From NCBI GenBank assembly GCA_947561715.1, contig OX387203.1, positions 12,958,001 through 13,022,000 on the forward strand: 64,000 bases of DNA. The letters run 5' to 3'. Below, piece after piece: positions 1 to 10,646 of the stretch (the first letter of the stretch is position 1; the number at the start of each line of letters is the position of its first letter). The position numbers and the translations under genes are program-made. The notes below the pieces were generated by a model that was given only the letters and a program-made list of their open reading frames with translations, was not told the origin of the DNA and did not search any database. The DNA is from Ascidia mentula (taxonomy: Eukaryota > Chordata > Ascidiacea > Phlebobranchia > Ascidiidae).

Positions 1-480
1 GAAAGGCCTCTGTCCTGCTTTAACAAAAAAAAAACTTGAGAAGTGATGTATGAGGTAGGACAGCAGGACAGATCGACAAAGTCGAGGCAAAAGGCTAAAT
101 ACTGTCTGTAGTACAAAAGTTTTTTACTGCTAAAACTGTTCTTTGAAGACATATATATATACACACGTATTTGAGTTTATTTTTGTTGATAAAATTGTCA
201 ATGGTAAAAGATTATGCACAGAATTTTTGCAATTACAGTACATAATATTGCTTTCTACTTCAAAGGACACAAGTCATACACGACATGACAAATATGACTT
301 ATAGTCTTTGAGATTTTCCAATCGCACCCATGAGCCAATCTCTTAGCGATCATTAGGTTTTTTGACTAAGCAGGACCTTTCGCCTGAAGCTCTATTATAC
401 CTGCTCGATGGTAAATTTGTCAATTAGGCAGGCAGGAAAAGTGTATTACATATGACAAATATTTCAGTATTAGGAACAAC
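1..480. other. No recognised gene
   Basis: AT-rich sequence with a short TA-rich run near 150-170. I see no coding segment or repeat boundary that I can name. Confidence 0.5.
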
Positions 481-492
481 TCACGGGTTTTG

Positions 493-615
493 TCATAACT
501 CTGAGAATAAAGAGACTGGCCCATATTGCTATTAACACTGTCATGTTTAAAAGAAGTTTCGGCAAAAACTTATGCCATCATCAGTTTGAATGACGCGATT
601 GCTGTAGCTCCACCA
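493..615 (+). repeat. Dispersed repeat, copy 1 (possibly Penelope-like terminus)
   Basis: Shares a block with 29004-29068 and 34232-34340: a GAATAAA..GACTGG stretch, then TATTAACA(C/T)TGTCATGTTT. Copies 1 and 3 continue into AACTTATGCCATCATCAG-like sequence and TTTGAATGACGCG. Copy 3 lies next to a Penelope-type RT fragment, so I infer a Penelope-like element terminus. Confidence 0.5.
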
Positions 616-740
616 CTCAGTAGAGCTGGCCAGTATTACATATCACAGTATTGCATATGACAAATATTTCAGTGTTACATATTTCAATGAAATGGTGTTG
701 AAATCCAAAAAGTGCATATGTTGACCCAAAATACTGAAAG

Positions 741-1120
741 TCAATTTATGAAGCTTCTGTGCACACTCCTTAAATGAGGTGTAACTGATTTGCACCACTT
801 ATTGAGAAGGATGTTGCTGAGTATGTCACAATGAGTTGGTTTCATTTTGAACACGTAGTAGTTACTGACGATTTCAAAAATACTGCGGAGTGATTTTCTG
901 CAGACTTTTGGTTTAACTTGTGAAAACATCAAATGACAAAATATAGACCATTGACATGCCATATCATTGGGTATTTGGAGGCCACTTCTGTTTGAATGCT
1001 TCGTATATGAACCATATTTTTCATAATAACTGTAGGTATCATCCAGATTGAAGTCATCGTTTCGAACAATGTATCCAAAAATGTACACCATGGCTTCTTG
1101 GATTTAATCAAATGATACAA
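741..1120 (-). pseudogene. P-element/THAP-like transposase remnant
   Basis: The minus strand encodes a piece with a VYIFGYIVRN segment, followed by a SGLQIPND stretch and a helical tail containing VCRKSLRSIF and SNYYVFKMKP. This order resembles the C-terminal region of P-element/THAP9-type transposases (a GY-R motif, a GL..P motif, then a helical tail). The upstream part continues only after a frame change, near 1100-1230, so the copy is broken. The assignment rests on pattern recall alone and could be another cut-and-paste family. Confidence 0.33.
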
Positions 1121-1709
1121 CCAATTCTTCTGCCTAACTATCGAGCAATTCAATATCTGAAGCAGACCATTTGTAGCTGCACAACAAGTATCTGTGTCCA
1201 ATGGAAAGAGCGAAATATTAACATTCCGCTGCAATGTTTAGCTGACTGTACTAAAAGAACTCGTGCTTCTGCATATTGCGCAAGCTTTGCCAACCTATTG
1301 AAAGCACATAACCTCATCACTGCTCTTCTTGGATCTCTGAACCGGATGTTAACACTAGGGTTCCTCTATTTCCCGGGATCCCGACAAAAAAATGACATTT
1401 TTTTCGTGCGTGATTGCACATCTAATTTAGCAAGTTCCCGTCAAGTAATATCGCCAAGGTTAAACTACATAACGAAAAAAAATAAACATAATCCTTACAA
1501 ATGCGTACCAAAAGAAAACAAAATTATTTACGCGCGCCAGGCAGAGCTATTTTGTATTTCAAACAGGTCTGTAATGTTTTTTTTTGCATTTAGGCAGCAA
1601 AGAAGAAAAAACAAATTGGATAATTAACACAACACAAATACGGAAAATGCTTTTACACTTTTAATTACTTTTAACATAAGATTTAAGAAATGTCAGAACA
1701 TTAATTGAT
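1121..1709. other. No recognised gene
   Basis: A 171-codon plus-strand open frame (1112-1627) crosses this stretch but has no recognisable motif and a repetitive Lys/Asn-rich tail. It probably reflects chance. Some minus-strand transposase sequence may continue to about 1380. Confidence 0.35.
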
Positions 1710-2420
1710 GAATCAGACAAATTGCTTCGGCAAAGCGAAAAAAACTGTTTCGCCATGGTCGTGTGCAAGGTCCGGGTTGTGCAAGAACTTGAGAAGACCT
1801 ACAATAACACCGTATCGGGGTTGCGTTAAGCGATTTTTAACGGATGACAGCACCTCACGGCAAATTTGACTCGGTTCTAATTCCAACTGCGAAAAAATGA
1901 ATCAGCTGTCATCAACGTTGCATACTGCGTGGAAATTTTCTTTAAAGCCTGTTCAACAGGAGACAGACTTTTTGTAACACTTTCCAGCAACTTTAACTCT
2001 GCTGTAGATATCGCAACGTCAATGTTAAAATCAATTATTGCCTTTGCCACCTCGTTCTTTACGCGTTAATATGTATGGATCATGTACAGTAAACTGTTCC
2101 ACCTAGTTTTGCAATCCAAGCTTAATTGAAGTTCGTTGCCAAGCGCTTCCTTCACGTAATTTTGCAGTTTATCATTTTTAAGAAGAGAATGCCGAAACGT
2201 CCTTGCCAGTTTTCGTACTTTCATCTCTTGTCTCTTCCCAGCCCGATACGGTAGACAAATCGTCTGTATCGAAATCTTCCCTTGCGCTGTTTCAATGGGC
2301 GTGCTTTGGGGTGATTTATAGATGACATCACATACAGCAAGATGCAAAGCATGAGCGAAACACTGCTGATGTTGAGCAGGTGCCTTTTAAATGTTGTTAA
2401 GTTAACGTTGGATATTAACA
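1710..2420 (-). pseudogene. hAT-family transposase remnant, central and C-terminal part
   Basis: Read on the minus strand, near 2370-2340 there is CFAHALHLAVCD, the classic hAT signature preceding the RNase-H insertion. Near 2120-2090 there is LDCKTRWNSLLYM, the CxTRWNS signature. Lower coordinates continue with degraded sequence that keeps a LKLLESVTK-like and an EPSQICREVLSSVKNR-like stretch, with several stops and frameshifts. Zinc-finger BED/hAT transposases cut and paste through a DDE RNase-H fold; this copy cannot be functional. The N-terminal side of the same family lies at 3228-3430, separated by about 800 bp of unrelated sequence. Confidence 0.7.
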
Positions 2421-3227
2421 AAATTAATTAACCATTAATAACGGAATCCTATTTAACTTATCAATGTGATTAGTAAATCAAATCTGGATCCAAAAAAACC
2501 AGATTCTATTTGAATAAGTTTTGGTAAATGGAGAAACTGATGATGCCGTTTTAGGCGAAATATATTTTTCTCTAAATAAATCGATCTGAGCTGTTTGAAG
2601 ATCGCTGTGTTTGGATTTTAATACATTATCCTATTTAACTTTTGTGTTTTCTGACCTGATTTCAATTGCAAACCTGATTTAAAGTTACTTTACCATTTAT
2701 TAGATTAAGGATTACATTGGTTGAGTACATCGAATCGAAATTACAAGTTACGAGATCATGAGGAAACTGATTACAAGCAAAGCATAGTTGAATTAGACAG
2801 ATACCGAGACTGAGTTTAAGACTGACTACGATAAAAGTCACCATAAGGAAAAAGTCGGTTCGAAATTACCATGACAAAAGTTATTATCTTATCTGATGGA
2901 CAGCAGCCCATTCTCTTCACAAAACAATTACGACAAAACCAAACGAAAACAATGAGCGGACGATTCGCATTTCAATCTTATGCGAGTACAATGATCAGTA
3001 AAGTGACAAAACCTCAATCAAACAAAACAACGAACATCGCATGAGAATGGCGTGCGAGATTTGCAAAAGCACAATTCTACCATATATCAGAATATGAGGT
3101 CACAGACGAATGCGCTTCCCTATTTACCACATTACAATCCGAATTTGAGAGGTCCCGAACTTTAATGACGTTATTTGTAAATGTCCATGTTACGTATACG
3201 TAACAGTGCCAGTTCCTGCACCGTCTG
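2421..3227. other. Insertion-like spacer inside the hAT remnant
   Basis: About 800 bp of AT-rich DNA separate two parts of one hAT reading. It contains the exact spliced-leader 16-mer (2503-2518) and two copies of the string ATCCTATTTAACTT (near 2448 and 2630). No coding segment recognised. It may be a secondary insertion. Confidence 0.4.
2503..2518 (+). other. Isolated copy of the spliced-leader 16-mer
   Basis: ATTCTATTTGAATAAG, identical to the leader in the SL arrays, followed by TTTTGG rather than the GTAAGC donor. So it is not an SL RNA gene. It could be the 5' end of a retrocopied trans-spliced transcript or part of an LTR. Confidence 0.8.
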
Positions 3228-3430
3228 TTACATTGAAGTCTTCAAGACGAGTATTAACCAGTTGTACCGTCTTTGCCGGGGTAAGCTTCCAATAACCCGA
3301 ACTATTCCAAGGCTCCAGAACTTTTCGTCGTGGGCATTGACATTAATATTTACATAACTTCTGTTTTTTACAGACGTATACTCGTCCAGAGATAAGCTGA
3401 ATCGCTCTGAATTTGCAATCGTTTCTTCTT
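3228..3430 (-). pseudogene. hAT-family transposase remnant, N-terminal side
   Basis: The minus strand reads FSLSLDEYTSVKNRSYVNIN followed by KFWSLGIVRVIGSLP and QLVNTRLEDF after a frame change. The LDE(W/Y)TS..NR.Y.NIN and FW.LG..R..GS.P patterns are typical of the catalytic first Asp region of hAT transposases. The reading breaks at about 3235. It is the likely partner of the fragment at 1710-2420. Confidence 0.6.
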
Positions 3431-3725
3431 TTCTTTGCTGCCAAGATGTGGCAGTCAGGCTTGTTATGGCCGTCCGCCTGGCAGTGGTCGCAATGTGGTG
3501 GTGAAATACCGATATGATGTGCGATCCAAGCTTGAGATCACGTGGTATTGGGTGGTCGTTTAGGACAGACTTTTTCATAACGAAGGCTCTCTTGCCAGCG
3601 CTTATTTTATCCTCGTCGTATAGCCGCCAATCACGTGACACTGGAGCATATTGGCTCAACAGGATCTGGATTTGAGGATTAAAGCCGTTTAAGTTGCTAA
3701 TAGCGAAGTTGACTACTTTGAGGAG
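3431..3725 (-). pseudogene. Divergent LINE ORF1 fragment with CCHC knuckle
   Basis: The minus strand reads SQYAPVSRDWRLYDED and KRAFVMKKSVLNDHPIPRDL. These align in order with the ORF1 of the LINEs in the SL array (FAPVKKGWKVYDEE, KRVIIMKSSVLAQNHIPERL). After a +1 shift near 3510 it gives CDHCQADGHNKPDC, a CX2CX4HX4C zinc knuckle matching CDFCHEMGHVKREC of the array LINEs. Spacing and order are the same, so this is an old relative of that LINE's ORF1, broken by a frameshift and lying next to hAT sequence. Confidence 0.65.
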
Positions 3726-4624
3726 GACTTAAATTGCCTTCCGGTTCAGCCTGGTTTTCGGCTTGCCCCCACGAGAATCCGCCGCATCGTCGGGGTTCAC
3801 TCGTTTGCTGAGGGACAGTATTTCCGCCGCTGTTGTGTTCGAAAAAAACAACAGGAAATGACGTCAAATCTTTTGTGCCGGCGGCGGCGGGCGGTCAAGT
3901 CCGCGATCTTGCACAAGGTGGTTCAATCCACTCTTTCAAAATGAAACTGAAACTGTATCGCTCTTCACCCGCTGTGTCGCACAAAGGCACCAAAACGGTT
4001 CGGTGCAGACTCCGTCAGCCAAGACTTTACGTTTACAACAAAAATTGCCGATTACACTTCGCGATTGTTCGCAGGTGAAAACGGATTGGGATGGTGCTGA
4101 AACGACAGCGGGTTTTGGGATTCGTCGAGTCCCTTTAACGTTTGCTTGTCGTCCCCGTCGCCACCTTGCGAGGGTCACAATTGCGGTTCCCCGCCACTCG
4201 ATCTCGAAAAGACCGGGTGTGCGAAGGTCGGAACGCTCGCGAACTTTACAGCACGGATGCTGGATAAACGGACGGTTGGCGACACGTGTTTCGAGAAACT
4301 CGGAGCGATGGAGGTCACAGCAAGGCGAAGGGAACCATTTGTGAATCTCGCTGCGGTCAGCTGCATTACCCTTGGGGAAAGATTCGAGTTCTCCCACCGC
4401 TTTTTCCACCAAACAATTATTAATGGTTTTCGCTTGTTGGCACAGTACCCCTTGAACCATTTCGTGATCGATAAAGAGCACCAGGCAACGAAATAAACAA
4501 ATTGTCGTCATTATACCGTCTGCATGTAGCGGAGGCAAACCGGTATTTCGTGTGATATAGTGCGGCAACTTTACCCCGCGTCCAATAAGTGGACTTGCCA
4601 TAAAATAAACAAAAAAGGTGACGT
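3726..4624. other. Unresolved segment with open frames
   Basis: The GC content is higher than in the flanks. A 221-codon minus-strand frame (3936-4601) overlaps several plus-strand frames. Part of it (4345-4450) is a diverged duplicate of 4973-5095, which argues that the minus strand carried coding sequence. I cannot name the product. Confidence 0.35.
4345..4450. repeat. Diverged duplication, copy 1
   Basis: Shares CTCGCTG.GGTCA.CTGCATTAC and TCCCACCGCTT...CCA.(C/T)AAACAATTATTA with 4973-5095, with an internal length difference. On the minus strand both encode a VMQLT(A/P)AR stretch and a KAVGE(L/I)E-like stretch. Confidence 0.6.
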
Positions 4625-4870
4625 TCAGAACCTTGGGCGCTTTACCCGCACTTCTTTGGAAATATCAATCTGTCGCAAAGCGTTAAAAAACCGTAACAAA
4701 TCGTCAACGACAAAGGGTTTTTCAAAATCTTGAAAGTTGTTAACGCTCGCGTGCCAGTAACGTTCCTCACCCGAGATACATTGCAGAGAATACCCGAATC
4801 CAGCGTTAATACAAAACGCTTTACTACCGCCGGCCAATATTTCATCGGCAATGTCGTTTACGTGTTCCCA
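4625..4870 (-). CDS. Unrecognised coding-like segment (C-terminal exon or fragment)
   Basis: The minus strand has an uninterrupted frame of about 80 codons ending at TGA 4625. It contains INWEHVNDIADEIL, CINAGFGYSLQCISGEERYW and FVVDDLLRFFNALRQIDIS. The composition looks like a folded globular protein with hydrophobic helices, not a shadow frame. There is no clear start codon, so it is either a last exon or a broken gene. It lies just downstream, on the same strand, of the duplicated segment at 4973-5095. I do not recognise the family; a virus-like or transposon protein is possible. Confidence 0.35.
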   Translation of the reverse strand, partial: WEHVNDIADEILAGGSKAFCINAGFGYSLQCISGEERYWHASVNNFQDFEKPFVVDDLLRFFNALRQIDISKEVRVKRPRF

Positions 4871-4972
4871 GTTGATCGGTAGGCGAAAATTAAAAATACT
4901 CTGTTAAAAAATAATTTTTTCCGTCTTTGAAAGGTGCGTATCGCTCGCCAGTTGACAAACCTTTCCAGCAGT

Positions 4973-5095
4973 CTCGCTGGGGTCAACTGCATTACACTCG
5001 GGGGGAGATTCCCGATGTTGAATTGGTCGAGAGCGTTTTCGATTTCACCCACCGCTTGTCCACTAAACAATTATTAGTTGTTTTGGCCAGCTCTT
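4973..5095. repeat. Diverged duplication, copy 2
   Basis: Counterpart of 4345-4450. On the minus strand it encodes GEIENALDQFNIGN and VMQLTPARLLERFVNW, ending near 4870. Confidence 0.6.
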
Positions 5096-5400
5096 GTCAA
5101 TTACATCCGACAGAAAAACCCACCTACCTTTATGCACCGGTCGGTCTTCGTTCGATTCCGAATGATAAACTTCATTATCCAGTGGTTATTCTCCCATAAA
5201 GCAGCCTTCGGTCACACTACAAGTATCACAACCGGTGTAAACACGATACAAACAATTAGGTTTGCACTTACTTTGAATCACATTTTTGCAATTGGTTTCT
5301 ACCGTTTTCTTCTTCCCGAGCCTTTTCGTCTTCTTGCAGCTGGACCAACCCGCCATTTCTTACACTGCAAAAACAAACCCAGTACATCACTTACACGTAT

Positions 5401-5565
5401 TCATCGTTCAGATGTTATCACACTTAGATCCTGTATTAGGGCATTCGTTCCCCGCTTTTCTTTTCCAAGTTCCATCGCCTTTTCGATTATAGCGCAATAT
5501 TCAAAGATCTCAGAGTCGGTTTCCGTGTTTAGACTCTCAAACCTTGTTTGAACTTCCGAAGACAT
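5401..5565 (-). CDS. Short unrecognised coding-like frame
   Basis: 54 codons from ATG 5565 to TGA 5401, starting MSSEVQTRFESLNTETDSE and continuing EYCAIIEKAMELGKEKRG. The segment is acidic/basic amphipathic and probably helical. The frame stays open upstream to 5898 without recognisable motifs. It is on the same strand as the frames at 4.6-5.1 kb, so they may belong to one degraded element. No family recognised. Confidence 0.3.
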   Translation of the reverse strand: MSSEVQTRFESLNTETDSEIFEYCAIIEKAMELGKEKRGTNALIQDLSVITSER

Positions 5566-5899
5566 TTTGGATGCAACAACTATTTTTCCATTTTCCAACG
5601 TTTCGGTGGTATGTTCACGTAGCGTTGGACGAAAAACAACCGGAAATGTGTCGGAGCTGTAAGGTACGCCACAACACGGAAATATGTAAGTTACTTTACA
5701 ACAAGTACGTAAATTAATCAACAAACCTTTTTCGCCCGGAGTTCGCACATAGATAAATTGAGATGTGTCCAAAAAACCTTCCGCACGTTGGTTTTCATGA
5801 TTAGCAATCCTAATCGTTGTATACGTACAAAATATCCAACGGATAAAACATTTCCTCGCCGCATGCGACCTACCCCGATACAGCAGCTTGCATGCCACT

Positions 5900-6590
5900 C
5901 AACTTGTCGACAGACAAACCAACATCACAATTCTCATAGGTTATGTTATAAACGCACAAACGATTCGTTCACCTTTTTTTTGATCGAATTCGAAACATAG
6001 GTTTGTTCATCGACAGAGCTCATCGCGACACAATCCCAGCTTTCAATTCTACGGAAAAATATAATGGTTAAATAAGGCATTTCTTACTTAATTTTGCACT
6101 TTGACAGCAAACGATCGGTCCTCACCATCTGATCCCACGTTTCGGGTTCGAAGGGCACGCAAGATCTTACAGTTTTGCTTTAGATGACGTTTAAGGTTGT
6201 TCCTTTTGCTAAAACTACGTGACAACAAACAAATGTAATGCAAAACTACGATTACGCAATCAAATATATTCTTTACGCTTACCTTCTATCACAATGCGTT
6301 GACACATTTTCGGCATCACAGTTCACCAAATGTGCATTCTTACAACAGTTTTTATTATCAGCATGTAAAATTTAAGAGCAAATGGAGTTTTAAAGCAACG
6401 ATGGAGGGTGATTAATCACACTGGTGTTGCAGCCCATTAAAAGTGTGTAAATAGGACGTGCTGAGTTCAAACCCCGTTGTAGTAAAAAAATAAAAAATAG
6501 CAATATGATGTTTTATTCTTAGAAGCTTTCCTTTGCTAGAACCACTACCAGCTATGAACACATGATGCGCAAGGAAGCACTGTTCGAAGT
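5900..6590. other. No recognised gene
   Basis: AT-rich. I found no coding motif, tRNA fold or repeat boundary. Confidence 0.45.
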
Positions 6591-6594
6591 CGTA

Positions 6595-7450
6595 TCATTT
6601 CAACTTTTGCATGGAAAACTGGCTGAATGGAATCTTGGGTTCAACTACCAAATTATATGTAACACAAGACATAGCATTACACGCTGCTGCGGCTTGAGCA
6701 GCGCCTTCGTTAACTGCTGTAAACTTTGAACTAGTTTCCTGTCCACTGTAGTCCCTGTCATCATTGCGCCAATTCTCGCGCCAAGATATTTGTACGTGCG
6801 CGTCACGCTTAGGGCTGGATTCAAACGACCGCGTACCAACGTTTAAACTTGTCCTTATCGACAAGCCACCTCGTGCACTTATCTGCGTTTACATTAAGGC
6901 CCGACTTCCTTACGGTGTTCCACTACCGCATCTAATTGGGGTGTGACGACTAGACAATCGCAATGTCGTCTGCGAATGCAAGGTAGGTTCACTCACACGT
7001 CTTCATTCAGTGGAAACCCAAAGTTGGGGTCAAACTCGCACATTGAACAAGGTACCCGGCATTGGATCTCCCTGCCTGACACCTCTGTTAACCGCAACTA
7101 GGATACTTTCTCCACACCCGGACTGTAGCATTGTCGAGGCCTTATGATAAAAGTTATTCACATATCATGGGCTCGGGGAGTCCGAGTCTCCGATCAGCCA
7201 GCAGGACGCTGTGATAGGAGCAATGGGCAGAAATCACACTGCGTGAACACCAGGTGACGGCCATCGCAATGGGTCTTCTTTCCCCGCTAAGCCCGTTTCG
7301 TTACATAGGGACAGCGGAAATCTCGTTAATCCATTCATGCGCGTCACTTATTAGATGATGAGGCATTTGGTTAACGCTTGCACACATGCCAAGTGTCAGG
7401 CGATGATACGGTTTTCTTCATCGAACCCCTCGGTCGGCCTCCAACCACTC
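6595..7450 (-). pseudogene. R2/NeSL-like LINE reverse transcriptase remnant
   Basis: In minus-strand order and across several frames I read GLPEPMI, DNATVRVW, RGVRQGDPMPGTLFN, LAFADDIAIV, GLNVNADKC, KYLGARIG and LLKPQQR. RGVRQGDP and FADD are RT motifs; the YLG.(R/Q)IG plus LKPQQR pair is typical of R2/NeSL/Hero-type LINEs. Stops and frameshifts occur throughout, so it is dead. No restriction-like endonuclease part was seen below 6595. It is unrelated to the APE-type LINEs of the SL array. Confidence 0.55.
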
Positions 7451-9785
7451 CTCCGCTTTTTTTATCTACAATTTAACTAACCTCCCCTCCCAAATCCTAC
7501 GTCGGTATTTCCTAATTTTGGCCTCGAACTCCCTGTGCAGTGAGGCTTTGTCCGCCACAACCGTGGCATCCACCCAAAAGATCTATCACATTTGGTCAAC
7601 ACTTCGTCAGGTTTCCAATGGATTCCCTTGCCCTTAATGTCCATTTAAATTTGCCAGAAGTGGGCAAGTGCACCAAAACAAACGTGTTTTGTACGTTCGA
7701 ATGCTACTTCCATAAACAGCTACAAGGAATTTTGTTATTTAGTCGGTGTTCCAATCTAGTTGGTGGTCAAACGCATCGTTTCCCTGAAAATCATAAGGTG
7801 GCGAGCTTTTTTTCCGAAACGCTCTTGATAGAAGCATAGGCGCCTGCTGCAAGTTCCACGTTTAGGTGACGAAACAGTTTTTCTTCGGTGTACACGCGCA
7901 ACTTCAAAATTATCTCGACTGGCGTGCAACAACGAATCTGCTTTGTCTTGCCATGCTGCAATAATCCAGACATTGCTGACCGGCTAAAGCAGTGCTAATT
8001 TCAGCTGACAAATAGAAAGCCACCATTTTCATTGAGCTTTTCATCCATGAGGGCGGAATGTAATTTGTTACCAAAAGGAGGCATGGAGTAAATGCGTTGC
8101 TGGAAGTGAAGGTGATGTCTTTAGTAAACTTCCTAATCGAACGGCGGTTGGTTGATCCAAGGAAGCTACCACATGAAAATAATTTGTTGTGTCGCTCGAA
8201 ATATTGCGAAGCACAAATTGTGTGCCTCGAAATAAGGACGTTGTTATTGTCGTAGTGCGTGGCTTGTTACGTAACACTGTGAACCCGACTACGTCACAGT
8301 TTGGTTAATTTGTGTGACTTTTGTTCGATTGGATAATAACTCCACTGGCAGTTAGCCAGCCCTGCCAGCTGCTATTAAACATCACGAACAAAGCTGTTTA
8401 AGTCATTCCCTAAGATGCTGAATTGGAAATTGACCGTAAGGAGCTTCTCACACCAGAAAAAAAAACTAACATAGGAAATATATCCTTTCCAAGCACAGAC
8501 ATAGATGTATTGTAGTTGTGGGTTATTATTTTATAAAATCGTGCAAGATTTCTGTTAATAAGTTTTGATACCATGGTGGTCACTTACCACACGCCTGCGC
8601 AGAACTATTTCATTTCTGCTAAAGCGCGCGGCCGCCCTCCGGATTTTTTTAAGACTACACGAATTTTCTGTGTATATTTGTGAACTCTATGCTGCTTTGC
8701 GTTGGTACGATTCTCGTGGCTTACCACACGTTTTTGCACCAATTTGTTGTGGTCGGTAATGCGTAACATTTTTCGTGCCCCGCGTTTTTTTATTCATTTC
8801 GTACCATGTGTTAACATTCCATAAATATTCATGATTGTTCTTTCTCAGGGCCAGTTTTAATTTATATATGCTGTTGCAATATTATTTTTTGGTTGCTATG
8901 TTCGAGTTGTTTATTGTATTTGCAAAAATGCAAGATTTTACCAATTTTTCTTCTTAGGCGCCAAGAAAAATGGGAAAGGTGAGATGTCTTAATATCATTT
9001 GCTGTGAATTGTTTTGTTTGATATGTGATACTTTTCTTAACAACGTGCGTGGAACATTTGGATGATGACAATCACTTCCGCAACATGCGAGTGGCCACAG
9101 AGGTAAAATTAAATGATTTGTGCGAGCCATTTAAGAAGCACGTTGGACGCAATGAGGATTTGTCTTGCTCCGAGAGTGAGTTTAAAGCAAACAGTAAGCG
9201 AAATAGAAGAGATCGACGAGTTCTATTAGCACAAAATGATCCACGTTGGTGCCTCACCTGCATATAATTAAGTACATATTTTCAGTCCTAGAGGAAAGTC
9301 ATTATTGGCACCCGTATTCAAAATGTTTAATTTAGGAAATAGAGAAATATTTAATTTCGGAACGTGGCAACTGAAAGTATAGGAGAGAAGTTTTATTCAG
9401 GAGGTGTTTATAGTTAGAGTCAGAAAAAGTGATAAAACGTATGGCAGTCGATGTGAGCTATATGTACTTAATCTATTCAAATGAAGGCTTAACGCAAGAA
9501 AATCGATGTATATTCAACATATGTCTGAACTTCAAAAAAAAAAAAATTTAAATACATCTAGACAAGAAATGGACACACATACCTTCGGAAGAAGGGACAC
9601 AAGCACATCAAGTTATATATATATTTTTTTTTAAACCTACATACCAGTTTTGTTTTCAACCCGTCTCTTGTATTTGTGTGTGTTGTTTCATATTCTGTCA
9701 CCCAATCCCTCACCGAATATTATTGCAGCGTATGCACGTCAAATAGCCATACAATTCTGTAACAAAAAGTATACAAAACCTAATT
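7451..9785. other. No recognised gene
   Basis: Mostly AT-rich unique-looking sequence. A plus-strand frame at 9025-9267 (80 codons, acidic then Arg-rich) is open but has no motif, start context or splice support, so I leave it unassigned. T-rich and TA-rich runs occur near 9530 and 9620. Confidence 0.4.
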
Positions 9786-9789
9786 AAAA

Positions 9790-9978
9790 ATAAATGCAAT
9801 TACAATGAAATGAATGAACTCATTACTTGGTTAACAAATGTGTCAACTAACGACATACTTATAATTCACTTTAACATAAGAAGCATACAAAAGAATTTCT
9901 ATGCATTGTTTGAAATGCTAAGCAATTTACATAGAACCCCTGAAGTGATTGCTCTAACAGAAACACATACACAAGGAC
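9790..9978 (+). pseudogene. CR1/L2-like LINE endonuclease remnant, part 1
   Basis: Frame 9810-9978 reads ILIIHFNIRSIQKNF and LSNLHRTPEVIALTETHT. These are the first two motifs of an APE endonuclease (N.RS and ETH) as found in CR1/L2 LINEs. The reading is interrupted at 9978 by the BEL element and resumes at 17127. Stops appear in the second part, so the LINE is dead. Confidence 0.7.
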
Positions 9979-10575
9979 TGTTACAGCGAGAATTAACGCT
10001 TCGCTGATTTTACCCTTCACCAGTACAGCGTTCGTATTCATCCGCGCATGCGTCTTTAGGACGACATGCTTGTAGTGTGTAAGGATGAATTTGTACTGTT
10101 AAACCTTTGTTATGTTTACTAATTTGATCCTGATTCTATTTGAATAAGGCATATTAGCGTAAAACGTGTCGATGCTTACTGAATCTGAATTTGGAACGTT
10201 GGTGAAGCCACTAGCCGCAGGCTAGTAAGTACCTGGATCCCACACAGTTGGTATGTTCAGTTATACATACGTTTGAACTTGTGATGTGCCCGACGTGGTT
10301 TGCGAGTCTTTAATCTTGTTAATGTTAACGATTAACTAAGATGCAATTGTTAACTGTGCTGGGAGGCATATCTGCGTTGTGCATTGTTTAATATTGTACT
10401 GTGACGTAGCAATATGCTATTATGAATTTTGTGGTTGCAGAAAACCGCTACGCTCAAATTAAACGAGACGGCCATTCGGACCAGGAGTGGGCTGTTGTGG
10501 TGGAGAATTGGGTGGGCGCGTTTGCTTAGTGGGACGAACGGCGCAGGACCAGGCTGCGCACAAGCGGTCGTAACA
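9979..10575 (+). repeat. 5' LTR of the BEL/Pao element
   Basis: 597 bp, TG...CA ends, matching 16530-17126 base for base as far as I can read. It contains the spliced-leader 16-mer at offset 155-170. Confidence 0.95.
10133..10148 (+). other. Spliced-leader 16-mer inside the 5' LTR
   Basis: ATTCTATTTGAATAAG in the sense orientation of the element, preceded by CCTG and followed by GCATATTAGCG. The SL RNA donor GTAAGC is absent. The position would suit the start of the R region of the LTR. Confidence 0.9.
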
Positions 10576-10646
10576 TTAAAGTTTTCAACTTGGACAACGT
10601 TCCTACTCGGACAACTACGGAGTAACGTTTCGATAGAGGTTGCAAG

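Noticed and set aside
1112..1627. 171-codon plus-strand frame
   Set aside because: Low-complexity tail, no family features, and it overlaps the more convincing minus-strand transposase remnant at its start.
9025..9267. 80-codon plus-strand frame with an acidic then Arg-rich sequence
   Set aside because: No motif, splice context or neighbouring exon was found; the composition is compatible with chance.
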